64,000 nt of DNA from Nocardioides ochotonae (lineage in GTDB: Bacteria > Actinomycetota > Actinomycetes > Propionibacteriales > Nocardioidaceae): contig NZ_CP061769.1 in the NCBI RefSeq assembly GCF_011420305.2, forward strand, positions 310,001 to 374,000, written 5' to 3'. The notes beneath the pieces are model-generated. The model saw nothing but the letters and a program-made list of their open reading frames with translations, was not told where the DNA came from and searched no databases. Each line of letters opens with the position of its first letter. Positions within the stretch are counted from its first letter, which is position 1. The position numbers and the translations under genes were made by a program. This document shows, in pieces, positions 49,096-58,000 of the stretch.

Positions 49096-50851
49096 ACCCG
49101 AGGTGGCTGGCCTGGTAGCCCAGCCGCTCGTAGAACCCGTGCGCGCCGGTGCGCGCGGCGTCGCTGGTCAGCTGGGCCAGGGTGGCGCCCCGGGCCCGGC
49201 CGTGGTCGTGCGCCCACTCCAGCATCGCGGTGCCCAGGCCGAGCCCGCGCGCCGTCGCGCCCACCCGGACGCCCTCGACCTGGAGCCGGGTGGCGCCGGA
49301 GCGGGACAGGCCCGGCACGATGCTCAGCTGCATCGTGGCGACCACGGTGTCCTCGTCGTCGCGCACCACCGCGAGGAACTGCGCGGGGTCGCGGGCGACG
49401 GCGTCGTACGCCGCCTCGTAGTCCACCGGGTCGCCGCTCTCGCGGGTGGCACCGATCGGGTCGTCGGCCAGCAGGGCGACCAGCGCCGGGACGTCGCCGC
49501 GCGCGGCCCGCTGCACCCGGAACCGGCGCCCGGCAACCCGCAGGACCCCGCCCGCCGACTCCCGGGCCCGGTGGCGCAGCTCGGCGACGAGACGGTCCAG
49601 CCAGCGCCCGACGTTGCGGCGGGCCTCGTCGGTGTCGGGGTAGCGGCAGCGCAGGTGCAGGCCGGACTCGTCCAGGACGAACCAGAGCATCACGCCGTCG
49701 GTGAGGATCGAGGCCCCGACGTACTGCGCCTCCAGGCCCTTCGCATCGACCCGGACCGGCAGTCGGCGCAGGTCGAGCCAGGAGATCGCGAACATGCCGG
49801 GTGCCTCCGGCATCCCGCCCCAGGGGGCGAGCACGTCCTCCAGCGGCCACGACCCGAGCGAGACCGCCTCCTTCACCGCCGCCGCGGCGGCCTTGGGGTG
49901 CGGGTCGTCGCAGGTGAGGACGGAGTTGGTGATGAACCAGCCGACGGAGTCGTGCCAGGTCGGCTCGTAGCGGCTGTGCACGGGGAAGACGGCGCGCAGC
50001 GGCTCGTCGGCGAGGATCCGGGTCACTCGGGTCATCGCCGAGACCACCAGCCCCAGGGTGGAGACGCCGGCCTCGGCGGCGGACACCCCGAGCGCGGCCG
50101 CGTCGTCCACGTCGAGGACGTCGCGCACCTCGACCCGCTCGCGCTGCGGGCCCTCGCCCTCGCCCAGCGGCATCGGGAACCGCGGCATCACGCCGCCGGA
50201 GGCCTCGAGCACCTCGGCCCAGCGCCGGCGTACCTCCTGCGGGGCCCGCGGCCCGGCCCGCAGCGCCGCGGTGTGCTCGGCGAAGGGAGCGGCGTCCGGC
50301 CAGCCCGCGAACGGCTCGGTGCCGCGGCGGCGGGCGTCGAGCGCGGCGAGCAGGTCGCGGGCGATGACCAGCATCGACCACATGTCGACATGGGAGTGGT
50401 CGGCGCCGACCACCAGCGTCGGGCCGTCGGCGGTCTCCAGCAGGCAGAGCCGGTGCGCCGGGGCGGCGTACGGCGCGCAGGTGGCGTCCAGCACCTCGCG
50501 CAGCGCGTCGTTGACCGCCTGCCCGGGGGCGATCGGGTGCTCGACCCACCGGCCCTCGCCGAGCCTCGCGGCGTGCAGGAGGGGTCCGTCGGGGCCGGGG
50601 GAGAAGACCGAGCGCAGGGTGCCGTGGCGGTGCAGGACCGCGCGCCACGCGGCCTCCACGTCGGCGAGGTCGCGTGGGCCGGGGAGCCGGAAGGACAGCG
50701 CCATCCACGAGCCCGCCCGGTCGCCGGCGCCGACGTGGCGGCGCTGGTCGAAGGAGACCGGCAGGGCGCGCGGCTGCGGTTCGACGCCGAGGTCGTAACC
50801 GAGGAGGCGTCCGAACGGGAGTCTCAGGTGGGCCACGTTCGTCAGCCGCAT
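49079..50851 (-). CDS. Condensation-domain / GNAT acetyltransferase fusion protein
   Basis: A 590-residue two-domain protein. Residues about 1-430 have a condensation/acyltransferase (CoA-dependent acyltransferase superfamily) fold. GADHSHVDMWSM carries the HxxxD core as His152 and Asp156; the preceding His and the following Gly of the usual HHxxxDG are Asp and Met. Residues about 436-590 are a GNAT: RFRVQRAARGDVPALVALL, VRVGATARGLGLGTAMLEWA (acetyl-CoA loop) and GFYERLGYQ. No carrier protein, adenylation or PKS domain is nearby. TAGAGT lies 6 nt before ATG (leaderless). Its acyl donor and acceptor are unknown. Confidence 0.78.
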   Translation of the reverse strand: MRLTNVAHLRLPFGRLLGYDLGVEPQPRALPVSFDQRRHVGAGDRAGSWMALSFRLPGPRDLADVEAAWRAVLHRHGTLRSVFSPGPDGPLLHAARLGEGRWVEHPIAPGQAVNDALREVLDATCAPYAAPAHRLCLLETADGPTLVVGADHSHVDMWSMLVIARDLLAALDARRRGTEPFAGWPDAAPFAEHTAALRAGPRAPQEVRRRWAEVLEASGGVMPRFPMPLGEGEGPQRERVEVRDVLDVDDAAALGVSAAEAGVSTLGLVVSAMTRVTRILADEPLRAVFPVHSRYEPTWHDSVGWFITNSVLTCDDPHPKAAAAAVKEAVSLGSWPLEDVLAPWGGMPEAPGMFAISWLDLRRLPVRVDAKGLEAQYVGASILTDGVMLWFVLDESGLHLRCRYPDTDEARRNVGRWLDRLVAELRHRARESAGGVLRVAGRRFRVQRAARGDVPALVALLADDPIGATRESGDPVDYEAAYDAVARDPAQFLAVVRDDEDTVVATMQLSIVPGLSRSGATRLQVEGVRVGATARGLGLGTAMLEWAHDHGRARGATLAQLTSDAARTGAHGFYERLGYQASHLGFKKQL

Positions 50852-50857
50852 GGCCGT

Positions 50858-50863
50858 ACTCTA
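50858..50863 (-). promoter_or_regulatory. Leaderless promoter -10 of the condensation/GNAT gene
   Basis: On the minus strand TAGAGT ends 6 nt before the ATG at 50851. Confidence 0.6.
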
Positions 50864-50893
50864 GGGCCCCGTCCCCTGCCAGGAGCCGCCGCG

Positions 50894-51676
50894 TTGTCCA
50901 CCTTCACCGTCCCCGGCGCCGCACTGGACTTCGAGCTCAGCGACGAGGGCGGCGAGCCCGTGGTCCAGCTGCACGGGCTGACCTCCAGCCGCTACCGCGA
51001 CCGGTTGCTCGACCTCGACCTCGGGATCGGGCTCAGCGGCACCCGGCTGCTGCGCTACGACGCCCGCGGGCACGGCCGCTCCACGGGGCGAGCAGTGCCC
51101 GAGGACTACCGCTGGGAGGTGCTCGCCGACGACCTGCTGCGGATCCTCGAGGAGGTGTTTCCCGGGGAGGCCGTGCACGGCGTCGGCCCCTCGATGGGGT
51201 GCGCCACGCTGCTGCACGCGATCACCCGCGAGCCGCAGCGGTTCTCCGCGCTGACCCTGGTGGTGCCGCCGACGGCCTGGGAGACCCGGGTCGCGAAGGC
51301 GGGCGACTACCTCGCCGCCGCCGAGCTGGTCGAGCGGGACGGGATGGCGGCGTTCGTCGAGGTCGGCCGGGCCGCGCCGCGGCCGCCCGCCACGGTGGAG
51401 GCGCCGGAGACGGTGCCGGACGTGCGCGAGGAGCTGCTGCCGTCGCTGCTGCGGGGCGCCGCGCTCAGCGACCTGCCGGCGCCCGAGGCGGTCGCCCGCA
51501 TCGGTGTGCCGACGACGGTGCTCGCCTGGACCGAGGACCCGGCGCACCCGCTGCGCACCGCCGAGCGGATCGCCTCGCTGGTGGCCGGCAGCGAGCTGGT
51601 CGTGGCCGCCACCCCGGCCCAGGCGGGGCAGTGGCCGCGGCTGCTCCACGAGCAGGTCGTGGCCGTCCACCGTTGA
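50894..51676 (+). CDS. Alpha/beta-fold hydrolase
   Basis: A 260-residue alpha/beta hydrolase. VQLHGLTSSRYRDRLLD is the oxyanion His-Gly region, RLLRYDARGHGRS the following loop, and VHGVGPSMGCATLLHAI the nucleophile elbow (G-P-S-M-G). The C-terminal part is rather short, and the expected catalytic His near the end is in LLHEQVVAVHR. The start is TTG at 50894 with AGGAG 8 nt upstream; no ATG or GTG fits. It diverges from the condensation/GNAT gene across 42 bp, so the two may share control. Confidence 0.78.
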   Translation: MSTFTVPGAALDFELSDEGGEPVVQLHGLTSSRYRDRLLDLDLGIGLSGTRLLRYDARGHGRSTGRAVPEDYRWEVLADDLLRILEEVFPGEAVHGVGPSMGCATLLHAITREPQRFSALTLVVPPTAWETRVAKAGDYLAAAELVERDGMAAFVEVGRAAPRPPATVEAPETVPDVREELLPSLLRGAALSDLPAPEAVARIGVPTTVLAWTEDPAHPLRTAERIASLVAGSELVVAATPAQAGQWPRLLHEQVVAVHR

Positions 51677-51702
51677 TCGGGGACAGGGGCTCCGCGCGCC
51701 GC

Positions 51703-51708
51703 TAGGGT
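51703..51708 (+). promoter_or_regulatory. Leaderless promoter -10 of the SDR gene
   Basis: TAGGGT ends 7 nt before the ATG at 51716; there is no ribosome site. Confidence 0.6.
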
Positions 51709-51715
51709 GCCCGGC

Positions 51716-52546
51716 ATGAGCATCCTGGACAGGTTCGCGGTCACCGATCAGGTCGCGATCGTCACCGGCGCCGGGCGCGGGCTGGGCGCCGCCACGGCCG
51801 TGGCCCTCGCCGAGGCCGGCGCCGACGTGCTGATCTCCGCGCGCACCGAGAGCCAGCTGGAGCAGGTCGCCGCGGCGGTGCGCGCCACCGGGCGGCGCTG
51901 CGTGGTCGTGGCCGCCGACCTCAGCGACCTCGACGCCGTGGCCGGGCTCGCGCAGACGGCGTACGACGAGCTGGGGCGGCTGGACACGGTCGTCAACAAC
52001 GTCGGCGGCACGTTCCCGCGCGGCTTCCTCGAGACCAGCGAGCGGTTCCTGGACGAGGCGTTCCGCTTCAACGTCCTCACCGCGCACGCGCTGAGCCGGG
52101 CGGCGGTGCCGCTGATGCTGCGCTCGGCGCCCCTTGGGGCGGGCGCGGCCCAGCAGTCGATCGTGACGATCTCCTCGATGCTCGGACGCACGGCCGGGCG
52201 CGGCTACCTCGCCTACGGCACCGCGAAGGCCGCGCTGGCGCACTGGACCCGGCTGGCGGCCACCGACCTCGCGCCGCGGGTGCGGGTCAACGGCATCTTC
52301 GTGGGCTCGATCCGCACCAGCGCCCTGGACTACGTCGCCGGCCAGCCCGAGCTGATGGAGCAGCTCGAGGGCAGCACGCCGCTGGGCCGGGTCGGGGAGC
52401 CCGAGGACATCGCCGCGGCGGTGCTCTACCTCGCCTCGCGCGCGGGGCAGTACGTCACCGGCAAGCTGCTCGAGGTCGACGGCGGCATCCAGCAGCCCAA
52501 CCTGGATCTGGGACTTGGTGACCTCGAACCCGCCGCTCTCTCCTAG
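51716..52546 (+). CDS. Short-chain dehydrogenase/reductase
   Basis: A 276-residue [26 protein letters not shown] is the cofactor motif, [11 protein letters not shown] replaces [21 protein letters not shown] holds Tyr and Lys, and [10 protein letters not shown] ends the fold. Layout fits 7-alpha-HSD or 3-oxoacyl-reductase-like enzymes; substrate unknown. The ATG at 51716 fits the TAGGGT box; a GTG at 51707 would begin inside the promoter. Its TAG stop is the first part of the next gene's -10 box. Confidence 0.82.
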   Translation: MSILDRFAVTDQVAIVTGAGRGLGAATAVALAEAGADVLISARTESQLEQVAAAVRATGRRCVVVAADLSDLDAVAGLAQTAYDELGRLDTVVNNVGGTFPRGFLETSERFLDEAFRFNVLTAHALSRAAVPLMLRSAPLGAGAAQQSIVTISSMLGRTAGRGYLAYGTAKAALAHWTRLAATDLAPRVRVNGIFVGSIRTSALDYVAGQPELMEQLEGSTPLGRVGEPEDIAAAVLYLASRAGQYVTGKLLEVDGGIQQPNLDLGLGDLEPAALS

Positions 52547-52549
52547 GGT
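52544..52549 (+). promoter_or_regulatory. Leaderless promoter -10 embedded in the preceding stop codon
   Basis: TAGGGT ends 6 nt before the GTG at 52556. Its first three bases are the TAG stop of the SDR gene. Confidence 0.55.
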
Positions 52550-52555
52550 GCGGGA

Positions 52556-53614
52556 GTGACCTCCTCCTCCACCCCCACCGCCCGCGCGATCTCGCCGGAC
52601 TCCGGCACCCACTGGTCCGCCGAGGGCGCGTGGCGGGTCGCGGACGGGATCCACCGGATCCCGCTGCCGCTGCCGATGGACGGGCTCAAGGCGGTCAACG
52701 TGTACGTCGTCGAGACCGGCGACGGCCTCACGCTCATCGACGGCGGCTGGGCGATCCCGGTGGCCCGCGAGCTGCTCGAGCGGTGCCTGCGCGAGGTGGG
52801 CTACGGGTTCGGCGACATCAGCCGGTTCCTGGTGACCCACGTGCACCGCGACCACTACACGATGGCCTCGGTGCTGGGCGCGGAGACCGGTGCACAGGTG
52901 TCGCTCGGCGCAGGGGAGAAGCCGGCGCTCGACCTGCTCAACGACCCGGACCTCGACGAGAGCCCGTTCCTCGCCGTGCTCCGCACCGCCGGCGCGCAGG
53001 ACATCGCCGAGGAGTGGGGCTCCGGCAACGGGGACCGGCCCGACCTCGGCCTGTGGCGCTACCCCGACACCTGGCTGGACGGCGACCACGACATCGACCT
53101 CGGCACCCGCACGGTGCGCGCCGTACACACGCCGGGGCACACGCCCGGGCACTTCGTCTTCGCCGACACCGCGGCCGGGATGCTCTTCGCCGGGGACCAC
53201 GTGCTGCCGACCATCACTCCGTCGATCGGGTTCACGGTGCCCCCGGCGGACCAGCCGCTCGGGGACTTCATGGCTTCCCTCGCCAAGGTCCGTGCCCTGC
53301 CGGACCTCCAGCTGCTGCCCGCGCACGGGCCGGTCGCGCCGTCCGCGCACGCCCGCGTCGACGAGCTCCTCGTGCACCACGAGGGCCGCCTGGCCCAGAG
53401 CCTCGCCGCACTCTCGGGCGGTCCGCGCACCTCGCGGCAGGTCGCCGCGGAGCTGCCCTGGACCCGCCACGACCACCACTTCGACACCCTCGACGCGTTC
53501 AGCCGTGGGATGGCCGCGATGGAGACGAAGGCCCACCTCGAACTGCTCGTCGCCCGCGGCCAGGCCACCGCCACCCACGCCCCCGACGGCATCCTCTTCG
53601 CCCTCAGCGCCTGA
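52556..53614 (+). CDS. Metallo-beta-lactamase-fold hydrolase
   Basis: A 352-residue MBL-fold protein. HVHRDH is the HxHxDH metal motif, HTPGHTPGHFVF carries the next His ligand, FAGDHVLPT the bridging Asp and LLPAHGPV a later His. The C-terminal helical region (about residues 255-350) resembles winged-helix extensions in LACTB2/hydroxyacylglutathione-hydrolase-like proteins. Likely a thioesterase or lactonase. It starts with GTG in a leaderless layout just after the SDR gene. Confidence 0.85.
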   Translation: MTSSSTPTARAISPDSGTHWSAEGAWRVADGIHRIPLPLPMDGLKAVNVYVVETGDGLTLIDGGWAIPVARELLERCLREVGYGFGDISRFLVTHVHRDHYTMASVLGAETGAQVSLGAGEKPALDLLNDPDLDESPFLAVLRTAGAQDIAEEWGSGNGDRPDLGLWRYPDTWLDGDHDIDLGTRTVRAVHTPGHTPGHFVFADTAAGMLFAGDHVLPTITPSIGFTVPPADQPLGDFMASLAKVRALPDLQLLPAHGPVAPSAHARVDELLVHHEGRLAQSLAALSGGPRTSRQVAAELPWTRHDHHFDTLDAFSRGMAAMETKAHLELLVARGQATATHAPDGILFALSA

Positions 53615-53631
53615 CCCCCGAAGGGGTCAGG
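53610..53631. terminator. Minimal hairpin shared by two convergent stop codons
   Basis: CCTGACCCC (53610-53618) pairs with GGGGTCAGG (53623-53631) over a CGAA loop. The plus-strand TGA (53612-53614) and the minus-strand TGA (53629-53627) both lie in the stem. Confidence 0.7.
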
Positions 53632-54076
53632 GGGTGGGGTCGCGGCGCATGGGGGTGTGCGGGATGTCGTCCTCGAGGAACTCCGGGCCGCTGACGCGGA
53701 AGCCGAACGACGCGTACCAGTCGGCGAGCGGGGACTGGGCGTCCAGCACACAGGGGCGCTCCCCGATCTCGCGGAGCGCGGCGTGCATCAGCTCGTCGGC
53801 CAGCCCGCGACCGCGCACGGACGCGACCAGCACCACCCGGCCGATCCGGGCGTGGGTGCCCTCCTCGAGCAGGCGCAGGTAGCCGATCAGCCGGCCGGCC
53901 CCGCCCGGGCCCTCCTCGAGCAGCAGCAGGTGCCGGGTGCCCGGCTCCAGGTCGCGGCCGTCGAGGTCGGGGTAGGGGCACTCCTGCTCGACGACGAAGA
54001 CGTCCTGGCGCAGCCGCCAGACGGCGTACGCCGTGCGCGGGTCGAGCTCGTCGAAGGCCAAGGTGCGGATCTCCAC
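53627..54076 (-). CDS. GNAT acetyltransferase (ElaA family)
   Basis: A 149-residue GNAT close to ElaA. DPRTAYAVWRLRQDVFVVEQECPYPDLDGRDLEPGTRHL is the family start. RIGRVVLVASVRGRGLADELMHAALREIG carries the acetyl-CoA loop, and ADWYASFGFRVSGPEFLEDDIPHTPMRR is the typical C-terminus. Substrate unknown. It is monocistronic, convergent with the MBL gene. Confidence 0.87.
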   Translation of the reverse strand: MEIRTLAFDELDPRTAYAVWRLRQDVFVVEQECPYPDLDGRDLEPGTRHLLLLEEGPGGAGRLIGYLRLLEEGTHARIGRVVLVASVRGRGLADELMHAALREIGERPCVLDAQSPLADWYASFGFRVSGPEFLEDDIPHTPMRRDPTP

Positions 54077-54131
54077 ACTCCGAGTCTCACAGACGGCCGA
54101 GCGCCGCCGGGACGACGGACCAGCACCGGGC

Positions 54132-54137
54132 TAGGGT
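54132..54137 (+). promoter_or_regulatory. Promoter -10 of the thiBPQ operon
   Basis: TAGGGT lies 12 bp before the riboswitch 5' end, placing transcription start near 54144. Confidence 0.55.
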
Positions 54138-54149
54138 GTCCAGCACAAG

Positions 54150-54238
54150 ACAGGGGAGCACGCGCGAGCGTGCTGAGAGTGCGGACCAGCCGCAGACCCT
54201 CCGAACCTGCTCCGGTTAACACCGGCGAAGGGAGTCAC
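54150..54238 (+). promoter_or_regulatory. TPP riboswitch (THI element)
   Basis: The aptamer shows ACAGGGGAGC at the 5' end, the conserved CTGAGAGT bulge (54173-54180), CCCTCCGAACCTG, CCGGTTAACACCGG as the P4/P5 arm and GAAGGGAGT closing P1. The order and spacing fit TPP aptamers. It stops only 2 nt before the thiB ATG and the 3' strand carries the GGGAG ribosome site, so thiamine pyrophosphate binding would sequester that site and shut off translation. Confidence 0.93.
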
Positions 54239-54240
54239 CG

Positions 54241-55308
54241 ATGGTGCTGTCCACCCATGCCCGCTCGGCCGTCCTCACGGGACTGGCCGTCCTCGCGACC
54301 TCCGTGCTCGGCGGCTGCTCGCTGACCGGGTCCTCCGAGGACGAGGGCGCCTCGGCTGCCGAGCGGGTCGTGCTCGTCACGCACGACTCCTTCTCGCTCC
54401 CCGACGAGCTGGTCGCGGACTTCGAGAAGCGCACCGGCCTGGACCTCGAGGTCCGCCCGTCCGGCGACGCCGGGACCCTGACCAACAAGCTCGTGCTGAC
54501 CAAGGACGACCCGATCGGCGATGTCGCCTTCGGCGTCGACAACACCTTCGCCTCGCGCGCGCTGGGCGAGGGCGTCTTCGCCTCCTACGCCCCCGAGCTG
54601 CCGCCGGGGGCCGCCGACCACGAGCTGCCCGGGGACGCCGACGACCTGCTCACCCCCGTCGACACCGGCGCGGTCTGCCTCAACGTCGACGACGCCTGGT
54701 ACGCCGAGCGCGACCTCGCCCCGCCGCGCACCCTCGAGGACCTCACCGAGCCCGCCTACCGCGACCAGCTGGTGCTGCCCGGGGCGGCGACCAGCTCACC
54801 GGGCATGGCCTTCCTGCTCACCACCATCGCGCGCTACGGCGAGGGGTGGGCCGACTACTGGCGCGAGCTGATGGCCAACGGCGCCCGGCTGACCAGCGGC
54901 TGGTCGGAGGCCTACCAGGCGGAGTTCACCCAGGGCGGCGGCGAGGGCGAGCGCCCGCTGGTGCTGTCCTACGACTCCTCCCCGGCGTTCACCGTCTCCG
55001 GCGGCGCCTCCACCACCAGCGCCCTGCTCGACACCTGCTTCGAGCAGGTCGAGTACGCCGGGGTGCTGGCCGGTGCCGACAACCCCGACGGCGCCGAGCA
55101 GGTCATCGACTTCCTGCTCAGCGACGAGGTGCAGGCCGCCCTGCCGGAGAGCATGTACGTCTTCCCGGTCTCCGCGCAGGTCGAGTTGCCCGCCGCGTGG
55201 GCCAGGCACGCCCCGCGCCCGGAGCGGACCTGGCAGGTGGACCCGGCGGAGATCGACGAGAACCGCGCCGCCTGGCTGCGGGAGTGGAACGACCTGGTCG
55301 CCCGCTGA
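54241..55308 (+). CDS. thiB: Thiamine ABC transporter substrate-binding lipoprotein ThiB
   Basis: A 355-residue lipoprotein. The signal peptide ends SVLGGC with lipidated Cys26. VLVTHDSFSLPDELVADFEKRTGLDLEV is the ThiB start; LTNKLVLTKDDPIGDVAFGVDNTFASRAL and LVLSYDSSPAFTV shape the binding cleft. It captures thiamine or its phosphates outside the cell. The TPP riboswitch directly ahead and the thiP-thiQ genes after it make the call firm. Confidence 0.93.
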   Translation: MVLSTHARSAVLTGLAVLATSVLGGCSLTGSSEDEGASAAERVVLVTHDSFSLPDELVADFEKRTGLDLEVRPSGDAGTLTNKLVLTKDDPIGDVAFGVDNTFASRALGEGVFASYAPELPPGAADHELPGDADDLLTPVDTGAVCLNVDDAWYAERDLAPPRTLEDLTEPAYRDQLVLPGAATSSPGMAFLLTTIARYGEGWADYWRELMANGARLTSGWSEAYQAEFTQGGGEGERPLVLSYDSSPAFTVSGGASTTSALLDTCFEQVEYAGVLAGADNPDGAEQVIDFLLSDEVQAALPESMYVFPVSAQVELPAAWARHAPRPERTWQVDPAEIDENRAAWLREWNDLVAR

Positions 55309-55309
55309 C

Positions 55310-56950
55310 GTGACCGCGCTGAGGAGGCTGCTCACGCTCGCGGCGCTGGCCGTCGTGCCGGTCGTCGCGCTCGGGCTGTTCTTCGTGGTGCCGGTGAGCG
55401 GCATGCTGGCGCGGGGCTTCGTCGTGGACGGGGTGTTCGACCCGGGCGCGGTGCTGGAGGTGCTGAGCCGTCCGCGGGTGCACCGGGTGCTGTGGTTCAC
55501 CGCCTGGTCCGCCGGCGCCGCGACCGCGCTCGCGCTGGTGCTCGGCCTGCCCGCGGCGTACGTGCTCCACCGCCTCGCGCTCCCGCTGCGCGGCGTGCTG
55601 CGGGCGGTGCTGCTGGTGCCGTTCGTGCTGCCCACGGTGGTCGTCGGGGTCGCCTTCACCCAGCTGCTCGGCGAGGACGGGCCGCTGGGGTTCCTCGGCC
55701 TGGCCGGGAGCCCGGTCGCGATCGTGCTGGGCCTGGCGTTCTTCAACGTCTCGGTGGTGATCCGGGTGGTCGGCGGGGCGTGGGAGTCCCTCGACCCGCG
55801 CCCCGGCGAGGCCGCGGCGGCCCTGGGCGCCTCCCCGCGCCAGGTCCTCACCACCGTCACCCTGCCCGCGCTGCGCCCGGCGATCGTGTCGGCGGCGAGC
55901 GTGGTGTTCCTGTTCTGCGCCTCCGGGTTCGGGGTGGTGCTGACCCTGGGCGGCCTGCGCTGGGCCAGCGTCGAGACCGAGATCTACCTGCTCACCACCA
56001 ACCTGCTCGACCTCCAGGCCGCCGCCGCGCTGTCCATCCTCCAGCTGGTGATCGTGACCGTGCTGCTGGCGGTGTCGGCCCGGCTGCGGGCGGTGCCCGG
56101 CGGTACGGCGCGCGTCGTCGCGCGCCCGCGCCCGGTGCGCCGCAGCGACTGGCCGTGGCTCGGCGCCACCGCCGTGCTGCTCGTGTACGTCGGGGCGCCG
56201 ATCGCCACCCTCGTCGCGGGCTCGCTGCGGGTGGAGGGGGAGTGGAGCCTGGGCAACTACCGGGCGCTGGGCACCACGGGCTCCGAGCAGGCGCTGCTGG
56301 TGCCGGTGACCGACGCGCTGGCGAACTCGGCGCGGGTCGCGGTCGACGCCACCTGGATGGCGCTCCTGCTCGGCGGGCTGGTGGCGCTGGTGGTCACCCG
56401 GCGCTCGCGTGGTCGCGCGGAGCGGCGGCTGCGCGGGGCGCTCGACGCCTTCTTCATGCTGCCGCTCGGCGTCTCGGCGGTGACCGTCGGGTTCGGGCTC
56501 CTGGTGACCCTCGGGCGCGGCCCGGTCGACCTGCGCGACTCGCCCCTGCTGGTGCCGATCGCGCAGGCGCTGGTGGCGCTGCCGCTGGTGGTGCGCACCC
56601 TGGCGCCGGTGCTCGGCGGCATCGACGACCGGCAGCGCCAGGCCGCGGCCGCGCTGGGCGCCGGCCCGCTGCGCACGCTGACCACCGTGGACCTCCCGAT
56701 CGTGTGGAAGCCGCTGCTCGCCGCGGCTGGCTTCGCCTTCGCGGTCTCCCTCGGCGAGTTCGGGGCGACGTCCTTCCTCGCCCGCGACGACCGGCCCACG
56801 GTGCCGGTCGTGATCTTCCGGCTCATCGGCCACCCCGGTGCGATGAACTACGGCATGGCCCTCGCCGCGTCCGTCGTCCTGGCCGCCGTCACCGCCCTGG
56901 TGATGCTGGCCGTCGAACGGCTCCGCGTGGGCTCGGTAGGAGCGTTCTAG
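55310..56950 (+). CDS. thiP: Thiamine ABC transporter permease ThiP
   Basis: A 546-residue fused permease with about 12 helices in two homologous halves. Each has an EAA loop: ESLDPRPGEAAAALGASPRQVLTTV in the first and DRQRQAAAALGAGPLRTLTTV in the second. Such two-in-one permeases are typical of thiamine and iron transporters. GTG at 55310 starts 1 bp after the thiB stop. Confidence 0.92.
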   Translation: MTALRRLLTLAALAVVPVVALGLFFVVPVSGMLARGFVVDGVFDPGAVLEVLSRPRVHRVLWFTAWSAGAATALALVLGLPAAYVLHRLALPLRGVLRAVLLVPFVLPTVVVGVAFTQLLGEDGPLGFLGLAGSPVAIVLGLAFFNVSVVIRVVGGAWESLDPRPGEAAAALGASPRQVLTTVTLPALRPAIVSAASVVFLFCASGFGVVLTLGGLRWASVETEIYLLTTNLLDLQAAAALSILQLVIVTVLLAVSARLRAVPGGTARVVARPRPVRRSDWPWLGATAVLLVYVGAPIATLVAGSLRVEGEWSLGNYRALGTTGSEQALLVPVTDALANSARVAVDATWMALLLGGLVALVVTRRSRGRAERRLRGALDAFFMLPLGVSAVTVGFGLLVTLGRGPVDLRDSPLLVPIAQALVALPLVVRTLAPVLGGIDDRQRQAAAALGAGPLRTLTTVDLPIVWKPLLAAAGFAFAVSLGEFGATSFLARDDRPTVPVVIFRLIGHPGAMNYGMALAASVVLAAVTALVMLAVERLRVGSVGAF

Positions 56951-57939
56951 TGCTGTCCCTGCGTGACGTCTCGGTCTCCTACGACGGCGAGCCCGCCGTG
57001 CGGGAGGTGTCCCTCGACCTGCCCGACGGCCAGGTGCTGGCGGTGCTCGGGCCCTCCGGCAGCGGCAAGTCGACGCTGCTGCGCGCGGTCGCCGGGCTCG
57101 AGGACGTCACCGGCGGCACCGTGGCCTGGGACGGCCGCGACCTGGCCCGCGTGCCCACCCACAAGCGCGGCTTCGCGCTGATGTTCCAGGACGGCCAGCT
57201 CTTCGCCCACCTCAGCGTCGCGCGCAACGTCGGCTACGCGCTGCGGCTGCGACGCGTCCCCCGCGCCCAGGTGGCCGGCCGGGTCGCCGAGCTGCTCGAC
57301 CTCGTCGGCCTCGGCGGGTACGGCGACCGGCTGCCCGGCACCCTGTCCGGCGGCGAGCGCCAGCGGGTCGCGCTGGCCCGCTCGCTGGCCGTCGAGCCAC
57401 GGCTGCTGCTGCTCGACGAGCCGCTCTCCGCCCTGGACGCCGGGCTGCGTGAGCGGCTGGCCGCGGACCTGCGCCGGATCCTGCGCGCCGCCGGCACCAC
57501 CGCGCTGCTGGTCACCCACGACCACGAGGAGGCGTTCGCGGTCGCCGACCGGCTCGCCGTGCTCCGCGACGGGCGCCTGGTCCAGGAGGGCGAGATCGGC
57601 CAGGTCTGGCGCGCGCCGGCCGACACCGCGACCGCGCTCTTCCTCGGCTACGCCCGGGTGCTCACCGGCCCGGCCGCGGCCCTCGTGCTCGACGCCGCCG
57701 GCCTGCCGGCCGCGCCGGCTCTCGCCGTACGACGATCGGCGCTGAGCGCGGACCCGGGCGGGCCGCTGTCCGGCACGGTGCGCGCGGCCCGCGACACGCC
57801 GGGGCAGGTGCGCCTGGTCGTGGACGTGGCCGGGGTGGGCGAGATCGACGCGGTCGCCGGGCTCGGGCGTCCTCCGGCGCCGGGGGAGGCGGTGCGCCTG
57901 CGCGTCGACCCGGGCCGGGTGGCGGTCATCCCGGGCTGA
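56950..57939 (+). CDS. thiQ: Thiamine ABC transporter ATP-binding protein ThiQ
   Basis: A 329-residue ATPase. GPSGSGKST is Walker A, FALMFQDGQLF the Q-loop, LSGGERQRVALARSLA the signature, LLLLDEPLSALD Walker B and VTHDHEE the H-loop. A C-terminal TOBE-like region (about residues 250-329) is longer than in E. coli ThiQ. The GTG shares its G with the thiP TAG stop (TAGTG). Confidence 0.92.
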   Translation: MLSLRDVSVSYDGEPAVREVSLDLPDGQVLAVLGPSGSGKSTLLRAVAGLEDVTGGTVAWDGRDLARVPTHKRGFALMFQDGQLFAHLSVARNVGYALRLRRVPRAQVAGRVAELLDLVGLGGYGDRLPGTLSGGERQRVALARSLAVEPRLLLLDEPLSALDAGLRERLAADLRRILRAAGTTALLVTHDHEEAFAVADRLAVLRDGRLVQEGEIGQVWRAPADTATALFLGYARVLTGPAAALVLDAAGLPAAPALAVRRSALSADPGGPLSGTVRAARDTPGQVRLVVDVAGVGEIDAVAGLGRPPAPGEAVRLRVDPGRVAVIPG

Positions 57940-57988
57940 GGAACGGTGCGGGGCGTGATCCCCGGCCGGCGGCGAGGGTTCCGTCTCC

Positions 57989-57994
57989 TAGACT
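57989..57994 (+). promoter_or_regulatory. Leaderless promoter -10 of the PAP2 gene
   Basis: TAGACT ends 6 nt before the GTG at 58001. Confidence 0.6.
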
Positions 57995-58000
57995 GCGGGC

